Positions 19,293 to 25,815 of a stretch of DNA of 25,815 nt are shown one piece after another. The translations under genes were made by a program, and so were the position numbers. Within the stretch, counting starts at the first letter, position 1; the number at the start of each line of letters is the position of its first letter. Source of the stretch: CAZHTF01 sp964535305 (GTDB lineage: Bacteria; Planctomycetota; Phycisphaerae; UBA1845; Fen-1342); the NCBI GenBank assembly GCA_964535305.1, contig CAZHTF010000046.1, positions 1 to 25,815 of the forward strand, given 5' to 3'. The notes under the pieces are model-generated. The model was not told the origin of the DNA and ran no database searches. It saw nothing but the letters and a program-made list of their open reading frames with translations.

Positions 19293-19955
19293 CTACGCGT
19301 CGATGATGCCCTCGCGAATCGCGTAGCGCACCAGGCCGACGCGATCGCGCAGGCCGAGCTTCCGCAGCATGCTGGTGCGGTACGAGTCGGCCGTCTTGTA
19401 GCCAATTGACATCTGAGCCGCCGCCTCGCGCAGGCTCAATCCTCGGGCCAAAAGCGGCAGCAACTCTGCCTCGCGTGAAGAAAGCTTCAGCGGGCCGCGC
19501 TCCGGGCCCCCGTTGAGCGCGTCCCGCACGCCACTCGAGTAGTGGTTGCGGCCATTGAGCAGTGCGCTGACGGCCTGGCCGATCTCGCTGGGCGGGGCCG
19601 ACTTGGCCACGAAGCCATCGAGCGGGCAGGCGCCCCAGTTCTGCAGCGCCAGCGGATCATCCCCCGTCGAAATCGCTAAAATCCGCGTCCCGCGCGAGAG
19701 CCGCGGGATCATCTTCAGCGCGTCGCGCACTTCGGTCGTGGCCGCGTCAGATACGACGATCGCCATCTGCGGCCGCAGGCGCAGCGCCTGCCAGATCGAG
19801 ACCGGCGTGAGGTTCGCCTCGCGCCAGTCGGCCCGCAGCCCGACCTGCTGCGTGAGCAGCAGCCGATACGCCAGCCGGTCCATCTCCGTCGCCGCGATCA
19901 GGCAGATCGTGACGCGCACTGTCGCAGGCGAAGGTTCGAAGTTCGGACCGTCCAT
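19293..19955 (-). CDS. LuxR/NarL-type regulator with degenerate receiver domain
   Basis: The 220-residue protein has a C-terminal LuxR-type helix-turn-helix (about 158-215): LSSREAELLPLLARGLSLRE, then YKTADSYRTSMLRKLGLRDR. The N-terminal 135 residues keep the response-regulator length and the Lys of the GFVAKSA element (114-120). The acidic pair after the first strand is missing (LIAATEMDR), and the phosphoacceptor region reads IVVSDAATTEV. It may thus work without phosphorylation, as a pseudo-receiver, or respond to something other than a histidine kinase. The ATG at 19953-19955 is preferred to one at 20009 because the receiver begins soon after it. No kinase gene is adjacent. It is separated from carB by a 195-base gap (19098-19292) with no gene. 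Confidence 0.85.
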   Translation of the reverse strand: MDGPNFEPSPATVRVTICLIAATEMDRLAYRLLLTQQVGLRADWREANLTPVSIWQALRLRPQMAIVVSDAATTEVRDALKMIPRLSRGTRILAISTGDDPLALQNWGACPLDGFVAKSAPPSEIGQAVSALLNGRNHYSSGVRDALNGGPERGPLKLSSREAELLPLLARGLSLREAAAQMSIGYKTADSYRTSMLRKLGLRDRVGLVRYAIREGIIDA

Positions 19956-20048
19956 GGTGTTCGCTCGAAATTTTCTGCAGACGCCGCGTGCCGCGCACCG
20001 CACCGGCATTCCGAACTTCAGCTTAACTTAGAGCGGGCGAATACCCAT

Positions 20049-20086
20049 CCGGCAAACACCTGAAAGTGTACGCCGGCTGAATTTTT
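20049..20086. terminator. Nested hairpin with adjacent T-run between the glycosylase and LuxR genes
   Basis: On the plus strand CCGGC, a 2-base internal loop side, ACAC, a 6-base loop, GTGT, a 2-base side and GCCGG fold as a nested stem (20049-20076), and TTTTT lies at 20082-20086. The T-run is on the plus strand, while both flanking genes are on the minus strand. It may be a bidirectional terminator, or a structure in the LuxR gene's leader. It sits in the 203-base gap 19956-20158, which has no gene. Confidence 0.4.
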
Positions 20087-20158
20087 CAATCGCAGTGGCT
20101 CGAGCGACCGCGGCGCGCCAGAGCTCTAAGCGGCGCAGTACTTTCCGAAGGCGCCGGC

Positions 20159-21049
20159 TCAGCCGCCACCAGCCGCCGGTCGCAGGCCCAGCAGCGCCAT
20201 GACCTGCTTCAGGTCGTCCCAGGCTTTCCCCTTCTCGCCTGGGCTGCGCAGTAGATATGCAGGGTGGAATGTCGGCATCAGCTGGCAGGTCGGCAGTCTC
20301 CAGCCGGCCAGCGCCGGCGGCGGGAAGTCGTGAAAGGTGCCGCGCAGTTGGCTGATCGGCTGCTTGGTCGCGAGCAGCGTCTGCGACGCAGGCCGACCGA
20401 GCGCCACAATTACGCGCGGTTGCAGCAGCGCCAGTTGCCGAAACAGGAATGGCGCGCACGTGGCCATCTCGTCGTCGGTGGGCGTGCGATTGCCTGGGGG
20501 CCGGCACTTCACAATATTGCAGATAAACACCTGCTCGCGCGTCAGCGTCATCGCCGCGATCATGCGTGTCAGAAGTTGCCCAGCCTTGCCGACGAACGGC
20601 AACCCTTGCAGGTCCTCCTCGGCGCCAGGCCCTTCGCCGACAAACACCAGCGCCGGACGCACATTTCCGATGCCGAACACGGTCTGCGTGCGGCCCGAAT
20701 GCAGTCCGCAGCGCTGACAAGATTTCACGAACTGCTCGTCAAGCTGCTGCAACGCAACCCGCGCCTGCTCGGCAGTCTGTGGCGGGTCGCCGATCGGCGG
20801 AAGGTCGGCGTGATCACGCACGTTCGCCGACGCCGACGATGGCCCGCGCTCGCCCAGTTCGAGCGTCCCACTCGGGCGCGGCGGCGCAGGCGGCGACGCG
20901 GGCACTCCGGTAGCCCGCGCGAGTGCGTCGCGCGGCGCCGGTATCCGCGCGATTGGCTCGCGCGTCTGCGTCAACGCATCGGGCTGCGCTACGCACGGCA
21001 CGCCCAGACGCTGCTCGCTGCGCAACCACTCGCGTACGGTCGGATGCAT
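20159..21049 (-). CDS. Family 4 uracil-DNA glycosylase (iron-sulfur type)
   Basis: This enzyme removes uracil from DNA to start base-excision repair. The 296-residue protein carries the four Cys of the 4Fe-4S site, C111 and C114 (CQRC), C182 (VKCRPPGNRTP) and C198 (ATCAPF). It also has active-site motif A GEGPGAEED (138-146) and motif B FHPAYLLR (261-268). About 100 residues before the domain form a Pro/Ala/Arg-rich, probably disordered extension, as seen in some family-4 enzymes. The ATG at 21047-21049 has a perfect AGGAGG at 21059-21064, which decides it over the in-frame start at 21109. It is followed by the LuxR-type gene after 203 bases and diverges from the glycosyltransferase gene; the 224-base gap 21050-21273 holds no gene. 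Confidence 0.95.
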   Translation of the reverse strand: MHPTVREWLRSEQRLGVPCVAQPDALTQTREPIARIPAPRDALARATGVPASPPAPPRPSGTLELGERGPSSASANVRDHADLPPIGDPPQTAEQARVALQQLDEQFVKSCQRCGLHSGRTQTVFGIGNVRPALVFVGEGPGAEEDLQGLPFVGKAGQLLTRMIAAMTLTREQVFICNIVKCRPPGNRTPTDDEMATCAPFLFRQLALLQPRVIVALGRPASQTLLATKQPISQLRGTFHDFPPPALAGWRLPTCQLMPTFHPAYLLRSPGEKGKAWDDLKQVMALLGLRPAAGGG

Positions 21050-21273
21050 GGCGTAGCTCCTCCTGTCTAAGCGTTCGCGCCAGCGTAGCGGCCAGCGTGC
21101 GGGTCGCAAGCGACGCGCGGCGAACGAGCGTGGTCTGCACTGCCGCCCGCAGCGGCACGCCGCACGCCCCGCGCGGCGCCGCTGGTCAGCGCCCGCGCCG
21201 ACGGCTACGCTGAAGCGCTACGATTTCACTCTGGACCCGATCGTCGCTTCGTCGGCGACCCTGGGGAACGCGC

Positions 21274-22011
21274 GTGCAGCGTCCGCCGCTCGAGCCACTA
21301 TCGCTCTCGATCTTTCTGCCTTGCTACAACGAAGAGGGGAATGTTGAGCGCGTCGCCCGCAATGCGCTACGCGTCGCCGCCACGCTGTCGGACGATTTCG
21401 AGGTCATCATCGTCGACGACGGCAGCCGCGACCGCACCGGCGAAATCGCCGATCGGTTGGCGGCCGAGCTGCCGCACCTGCGGGCCGTGCACAACCAGCC
21501 AAACCAGGGCTACGGCGGCGCGCTGCAGGCGGGCTTCCGCGCCGCGACGCGCGATTGGGTGTTCTTCACCGACGGCGATGGCCAGTTCGACATTGCAGAA
21601 CTGACGCGGCTGTTGCCGCTACTGCGGACGCACGACCTGGTGGCCGGCTATCGTCTGCGGCGGCAGGACCCGTGGTTTCGGCGATTCAACGGCTGGTGCT
21701 GGACCCAACTGGTGAATCTGCTGTTCGGCCTGCGGATGCGCGACATCGACTGCGCCTTCAAGATCATGCCGCGGGCGCTCTTTGACGAACTCACGCTCGA
21801 GAGCCGCGGGGCGCTAATCTCAACCGAGCTGCTGGCCAAGGCCCGTAACCGCGGCCTTTCGATCGCGCAGATCGGCGTGCGGCACTATCCGCGCACCGCG
21901 GGCGCGCCGACCGGCGCCAAGTTCAGCGTGATTCTGCGGGCATTTCGCGAGCTGGCCGTGCTGCATCGCCGTATTCGCGCGGACGCCAATCGCGCGCCGC
22001 GGCTCACGTAG
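21274..22011 (+). CDS. Family 2 glycosyltransferase, dolichol-phosphate-mannose-synthase-like
   Basis: The 245-residue GT-A fold protein uses a nucleotide sugar to glycosylate, most likely, a polyprenyl phosphate or another lipid. It shows SIFLPCYNEEGNVE (12-25), VDDGSRDRT (47-55), a DGDGQ metal motif (100-104) and the downstream DIDCAFKIMPR and HYPRTAG blocks typical of the DPM1/DpgS-like group. There is no transmembrane segment after the catalytic domain, so it is a soluble or peripherally attached form. The start is GTG 21274, with GGGGAA five bases upstream. It precedes mfd by 97 bases with no functional link evident. The acceptor cannot be deduced. Confidence 0.9.
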   Translation: MQRPPLEPLSLSIFLPCYNEEGNVERVARNALRVAATLSDDFEVIIVDDGSRDRTGEIADRLAAELPHLRAVHNQPNQGYGGALQAGFRAATRDWVFFTDGDGQFDIAELTRLLPLLRTHDLVAGYRLRRQDPWFRRFNGWCWTQLVNLLFGLRMRDIDCAFKIMPRALFDELTLESRGALISTELLAKARNRGLSIAQIGVRHYPRTAGAPTGAKFSVILRAFRELAVLHRRIRADANRAPRLT

Positions 22012-22049
22012 CAAGAGATGCGCGGGAGCAGGACAGGACGAGCGCGCGA

Positions 22050-22065
22050 CGCGATTCGGATCGCG
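22050..22065 (+). terminator. Small hairpin after the glycosyltransferase gene
   Basis: CGCGAT, the loop TCGG and ATCGCG make a perfect 6-bp stem 39 bases after the stop, followed only by CTTTCC. It is a weak terminator candidate in the gap before mfd. Confidence 0.25.
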
Positions 22066-22108
22066 CTTTCCGCGCGTCGAGTAACGCGGCAGCGCACTCG
22101 CCGCTACC

Positions 22109-25100
22109 ATGCCCGCGGTGGACTGGTTCGCGCCGATCCGCAACGACGCCCGGGTTGCCGAGTTGTGTCAGGCAATCCGCGCCCGCACCGGGCCCGTCGT
22201 CGTCGACGGGCTGTGGGGATCCGCTGCGCCCATCTTAGCCGGCGTCGCGTCGCAGCGGCTCGGCCGCCCGCTGCTGCTGATCTGCGCCCACCCAGACGAA
22301 GCCGACGAAGCCCGTGACGACCTCGAAACCGCGCTCGGCCAGCCGCCCGACCTCCTCCCGCAGCTTGAAACGCTCCCGGGCGAATCCGACCAGCCCGACG
22401 AGCTGGCCGCCGAGCGGCTGCGGCTGTGCATGTTGCTGGCGGACGCGTCCTACGCGGCGCCCGGCGCCGACACGCCGCGGATCGTCGCTTCGATTCACGC
22501 CCTGATGCAGCCGGTCCCTTCGTCGGCCGCAATCGCGGATCAATCGGTGGCCGTGCGCGTCGGGCAGACGATTGACCCCGCCGCACTGGCGGCCTGGTTG
22601 GTCGAGCACGGGTTTCAGAGCTGCGATCAGGTCGAATTGCCCGGCGATTTCGCGCGGCGCGGCGGGATCATCGATGTCTTCTGTCACGCGCAGAGCCAGC
22701 CGCTGCGGATCGAGCTGTTCGGCGACCAGATCGAGTCGATCCGACTGTTTGACGCCGGCACGCAGCGCTCCAGCCACGACCTGCGTGAGCAACGCATCCC
22801 CGCGATGCGGTTTGGCCGGCCGTCGACATCGGCAGTGGCGTCCGGGTCAGGCGCGGCGCTTGGCCGCGGCGCGGTCGACGACACCACCAGCTTTCTGGCG
22901 CTGCTGCCGGCGGACACGCTGATCGCGATTCGCGAGCCGGTCGAGGTGCAGGAGCTGGGCCGCACGTTCTGGCAGCGCCTGGGCGAAAAGGCCGGCATGA
23001 TCCGGGCCGAGGCCATCCTGCGCCGCGCGAACGAATTCGCGCAGCTCCACCTGCAGCGCTTTGCCGGCGGCGACGGCCGCGCGCTGCGCCTGCCCGTCGA
23101 GCAACTGCCGCAGTTCGAGCCGGTGGTGCGCGAGGCGCTGGCTGCGCTGCGCGAACTGTCGCGCGCCCGGCACGTGCTGGTCCTGTGCGACAACGAGTCC
23201 GAGCGGCAGCGTTTCGTCGAGCTGCTGAGCGAGGCCGACGCACGCGACCAGGCCCGTCCGGCAACGCCGGTCAACGCGCCTTCAGCGCCAGACGCGGCGC
23301 CACCACAGCTGCCAGCGGCGTCGCCGCACGGGGCGCTGACCGCGACGGTCGCGATCCTGCATCGCGGGTTCATCTGGGGCGAAACGGCATACGTGCCGCA
23401 TCACGAAGTCTTCCGCCGCTATCGCCAGCGGCGCACGCTGCGGCGTGTCGCGCCGGCCCGGCCGATCGACAGTTTTTTCGACCTCAACACCGGCGACCCG
23501 GTCGTGCACATCATCCACGGCGTTGGGCGCTTCATGGGGCTCAAGACGATCGAGCGCGGCGAGCGGCGCGAGGAATATCTGGCGATCGAGTTCGCCGACA
23601 AGGCTGTCGTGCACGTGCCAACCAGCCAGATCCACGTCGTGCAGAAGTACGTCGGTAGCGTGCGCGGCAAGCCCAAGCTCAGCAAGGTCGGCGGGACCGC
23701 CTGGAAACGCATCAAGGAGCGCGTCGCCGAGGCCGTCAGCGACCTGGCCGCCGAGCTGCTACGCGTGCAAGCCGAGCGGGCCACGCGCGCCGGCGTCGCC
23801 TTCCCCGCGGACACGCTCTGGCAGCGCGAGTTCGAGGGCGCGTTCCCCTACACCGAGACCGACGACCAGCTCCGTGCCTTGAGCGAGATCAAGTCCGACA
23901 TGCTCCGACCGCGACCAATGGACCGGCTGGTCTGCGGCGACGTCGGCTTCGGCAAGACCGAACTGGCGATTCGGGCCGCGTTCAAGGCGATCGAATACGG
24001 CAAGCAGGTGGCCGTGCTGGTACCGACGACGGTGCTGGCCGAGCAGCATTTCCAGACGTTTCGCGAGCGGCTGGCGGATTACCCGTTCGCGGTCGAGGTC
24101 ATTTCGCGCTTTCGCAGCAAGGCCGAGCAGGGCCGCATCGTCGAGCAGGCCCGCAAAGGCCAGATCGACGTGCTGATCGGCACGCATCGGCTGCTCTCAG
24201 CCGACGTGCGCTTCGCCGACCTGGGACTGGTGGTGATCGACGAAGAGCAGCGCTTCGGCGTCGAGGCCAAGGAACGGCTCAAGCGGATGCGGGCCACGGT
24301 GGATCTGTTGACACTCTCCGCCACGCCCATTCCGCGCACGCTGCACATGGCGATGCTGGGCGTACGCGACATTTCGTCGCTGGCGACGCCGCCAGTGGAT
24401 CGCCGATCGATCATCACGCAGGTCCGCATGTGGGAGGATGCGCTGATTCGCGATGCGCTGGCGCGTGAGCTCAGTCGCGACGGCCAGGTCTACTTTGTGC
24501 ACAATTTCGTGCGTGACATCGAGCAGGTGGCCAATCGCGTCCGCAGTTTGGCGCCGGGGGCGCGCGTCGTGGTCGGCCACGGCCAGATGAACGGCCCCGA
24601 GCTCGAAGCGGTCATGCTTGCGTTTCTGCGGAAAGAGGCCGACATCCTGGTCTCGACCAACATCATCGAATCCGGCCTCGATATCCCGTCGGCAAACACG
24701 ATCTTCATCAACCGCGCCGAGCGCTTCGGTCTGGCCGATCTGCATCAACTGCGCGGCCGCGTCGGCCGCTCAAAGCACCGTGCCTACGCCTACCTGCTGC
24801 TCTCGCCCAATCACCCGGTGCAGGACAACGCCGCCCGGCGGCTGAAGGCCATCGAGCAATACAGCGAGCTTGGCGCGGGCTTTCAGATTGCGATGCGCGA
24901 CCTGGAGATCCGCGGCGCGGGCAACATCCTGGGCCCGGAGCAATCCGGGCACATCGAGGCGGTCGGGTACGAGATGTACTGCCAGCTGCTCGAGCAGGCC
25001 ACACGCCGCCTGCGCAACGAGCCGACCGACGATTGGCGGCCCGTGAATCTGGAACTGGGCATCTCCGCGTCGATCCCGCGCAGCTACATCCGCTCCGAGA

Positions 25101-25495
25101 AGCAACGCATGGAGGTCTACAAGCGCCTGGCCGCCGCACGCACGTCGCAAGATGTCCGCACACTCGCCAGCGACCTTAGCGACGCATTCGGCGCACCACC
25201 CGAAGAAGTGCAGACGCTGCTGCTGATGGCGGAAATTCGCGTGCTGGCGACGCCGTGGGGCGTGCGCTCGATCGTGCTGACGCCGCCAGACCTGGTCTTC
25301 GCGGTCGATGATCTGAATCGCGTGCAGCCGCTGTTTGCGAGCGGTCCGGGCTCGCCGCGCGTCCCCGATCCGCAGACGGTGCACTGGCGGCTGCCGAGCC
25401 GGCTGCTGGAGTTGCCCAAGCTTCTACCTGCGCTGCGCGAGCAGCTCTCCATCGCAGCGCCGCGCGAAGCGCAGGCGGAGCAAGCGGCGCGTTGA
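22109..25495 (+). CDS. mfd: Transcription-repair coupling factor Mfd
   Basis: Mfd pushes stalled RNA polymerase off damaged DNA and recruits UvrA. The 1128 residues follow the family order. A UvrB-like module covers about 1-350. The RNA-polymerase-interacting (CarD-like) domain, with DPVVHIIHGVGRFMGL, begins near 460. The RecG-like translocase has Walker A GDVGFGKTE (near 610), VVIDEEQRFG (near 708), LSATPIPRTL and QLRGRVGRSKHRAYAYLL. The C-terminal TRCF domain starts near 960. The UvrB-homology block carries GLWGSAAPIL in place of a proper P-loop, as expected, since that module does not bind ATP in Mfd. The ATG at 22109 has no clear Shine-Dalgarno; GTG 22118 is an alternative. It converges with the PDZ-protein gene across a 63-base gap. 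Confidence 0.97.
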   Translation: MPAVDWFAPIRNDARVAELCQAIRARTGPVVVDGLWGSAAPILAGVASQRLGRPLLLICAHPDEADEARDDLETALGQPPDLLPQLETLPGESDQPDELAAERLRLCMLLADASYAAPGADTPRIVASIHALMQPVPSSAAIADQSVAVRVGQTIDPAALAAWLVEHGFQSCDQVELPGDFARRGGIIDVFCHAQSQPLRIELFGDQIESIRLFDAGTQRSSHDLREQRIPAMRFGRPSTSAVASGSGAALGRGAVDDTTSFLALLPADTLIAIREPVEVQELGRTFWQRLGEKAGMIRAEAILRRANEFAQLHLQRFAGGDGRALRLPVEQLPQFEPVVREALAALRELSRARHVLVLCDNESERQRFVELLSEADARDQARPATPVNAPSAPDAAPPQLPAASPHGALTATVAILHRGFIWGETAYVPHHEVFRRYRQRRTLRRVAPARPIDSFFDLNTGDPVVHIIHGVGRFMGLKTIERGERREEYLAIEFADKAVVHVPTSQIHVVQKYVGSVRGKPKLSKVGGTAWKRIKERVAEAVSDLAAELLRVQAERATRAGVAFPADTLWQREFEGAFPYTETDDQLRALSEIKSDMLRPRPMDRLVCGDVGFGKTELAIRAAFKAIEYGKQVAVLVPTTVLAEQHFQTFRERLADYPFAVEVISRFRSKAEQGRIVEQARKGQIDVLIGTHRLLSADVRFADLGLVVIDEEQRFGVEAKERLKRMRATVDLLTLSATPIPRTLHMAMLGVRDISSLATPPVDRRSIITQVRMWEDALIRDALARELSRDGQVYFVHNFVRDIEQVANRVRSLAPGARVVVGHGQMNGPELEAVMLAFLRKEADILVSTNIIESGLDIPSANTIFINRAERFGLADLHQLRGRVGRSKHRAYAYLLLSPNHPVQDNAARRLKAIEQYSELGAGFQIAMRDLEIRGAGNILGPEQSGHIEAVGYEMYCQLLEQATRRLRNEPTDDWRPVNLELGISASIPRSYIRSEKQRMEVYKRLAAARTSQDVRTLASDLSDAFGAPPEEVQTLLLMAEIRVLATPWGVRSIVLTPPDLVFAVDDLNRVQPLFASGPGSPRVPDPQTVHWRLPSRLLELPKLLPALREQLSIAAPREAQAEQAAR

Positions 25496-25558
25496 ATTTC
25501 AGCACGATCGCAAGTCATTGAGATCGCTGCCCGCTGGGTGCACTTTCGAGGGGCGCGC

Positions 25559-25815
25559 TCAGCGCGACCCCGGCCGCGTGGTCGGATTGGTCGCCGAGCG
25601 CGGCGCCGCTTCGAACTGCACCGCGTCGCGGGCTCGCCCGCGCGGCAGATACTCGATCGTGCGGGCCGCCCCATCGCGGCGGATTTTCAGCACGATCTTG
25701 CGCGTCACGTCGCCATGCAGACTCCAGCCCGTCAACGTGTCGCCCTCACGCAGCCCGGCCCGCGCCGCGGCGGACTCGGGCAGCAGCCCGAGCACGCGCT
25801 TGGCCTCCAGCGAGC
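25559..25815 (-). CDS. C-terminal part of a PDZ-domain protein, 5' end beyond window
   Basis: The frame is open from the right edge to a TGA at 25559. The visible 85 residues start SLEAKRVLGLLPESAAARAGLREGDTLTGWS, typical of a PDZ domain's ligand-groove strand and the SPAxxAGLxxGDxI segment. Then come a strand carrying KIVLKIRRDGAARTIEYLP and a polar tail ending TNPTTRPGSR. PDZ domains of this sort end periplasmic HtrA/DegP-like proteases and other secreted proteins; which one applies cannot be seen because the rest is outside. A GTG at 25793-25795 could be read as a start, but the PDZ sequence continues upstream of it, so the gene is truncated by the window. Confidence 0.75.
   Translation of the reverse strand, partial: SLEAKRVLGLLPESAAARAGLREGDTLTGWSLHGDVTRKIVLKIRRDGAARTIEYLPRGRARDAVQFEAAPRSATNPTTRPGSR

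Noticed and set aside
20028..20720. A 230-codon minus-strand frame overlapping the glycosylase gene.
   Set aside because: It is out of frame with the iron-sulfur glycosylase, whose four Cys and active-site motifs are intact; a shadow.

Overview
This 25.8 kb window is high-GC bacterial chromosome, densely coded on both strands. It looks like a member of the Planctomycetota, possibly close to the Phycisphaerae. The signs are Thr/Pro/Ala/Gln-rich tails and linkers (QPAT, TTRP) on several proteins, an EF-Ts with an altered TDFV motif, an enlarged CarB, and a secreted squalene-cyclase-like alpha/alpha repeat protein. This is an inference from protein style; no rRNA or other phylogenetic marker was tested.

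Layout. (1) Positions 1-6065, minus strand: part of a type VI secretion locus in the order tssJ-tssK-tssL-tssM, with tssM running off the left edge. A candidate promoter (6138-6165) and a leader hairpin (6087-6109) precede tssJ. (2) Positions 6343-6918, plus strand: a GbsR/MarR-type regulator diverging from the secretion operon. (3) Positions 6898-7088: an AT-richer, MITE/REP-like palindromic element between convergent genes; it supplies the regulator's stop codon. (4) Positions 7092-8903, minus: rpsB-tsf, with rpsB starting at TTG behind a perfect Shine-Dalgarno. (5) Positions 9151-11598, minus: purQ, a minimal zincin metallopeptidase and a secreted alpha/alpha-toroid protein, apparently one operon, with a perfect -10 box upstream of purQ. 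(6) Positions 11747-14381, plus: an unrecognised secreted protein and an acyl-CoA dehydrogenase. (7) Positions 14421-19097, minus: a Blc-type lipocalin, a small open frame carrying a diverged copy of the end of carB, and carB itself. (8) Positions 19293-21049, minus: a LuxR-type regulator with a degenerate receiver and a family-4 uracil-DNA glycosylase. (9) Positions 21274-25495, plus: a GT2 glycosyltransferase and mfd. (10) Positions 25559-25815, minus: the C-terminal end of a PDZ-domain protein entering from the right edge.

Most genes are housekeeping (translation, purine and pyrimidine synthesis, DNA repair). The accessory parts are the T6SS segment with its divergent regulator, the palindromic element, the duplicated carB tail, and the zincin/toroid pair. 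No tRNA, rRNA, CRISPR array, transposase or phage gene was seen. No gap without a gene exceeds 300 bases; the largest is 6066-6342.
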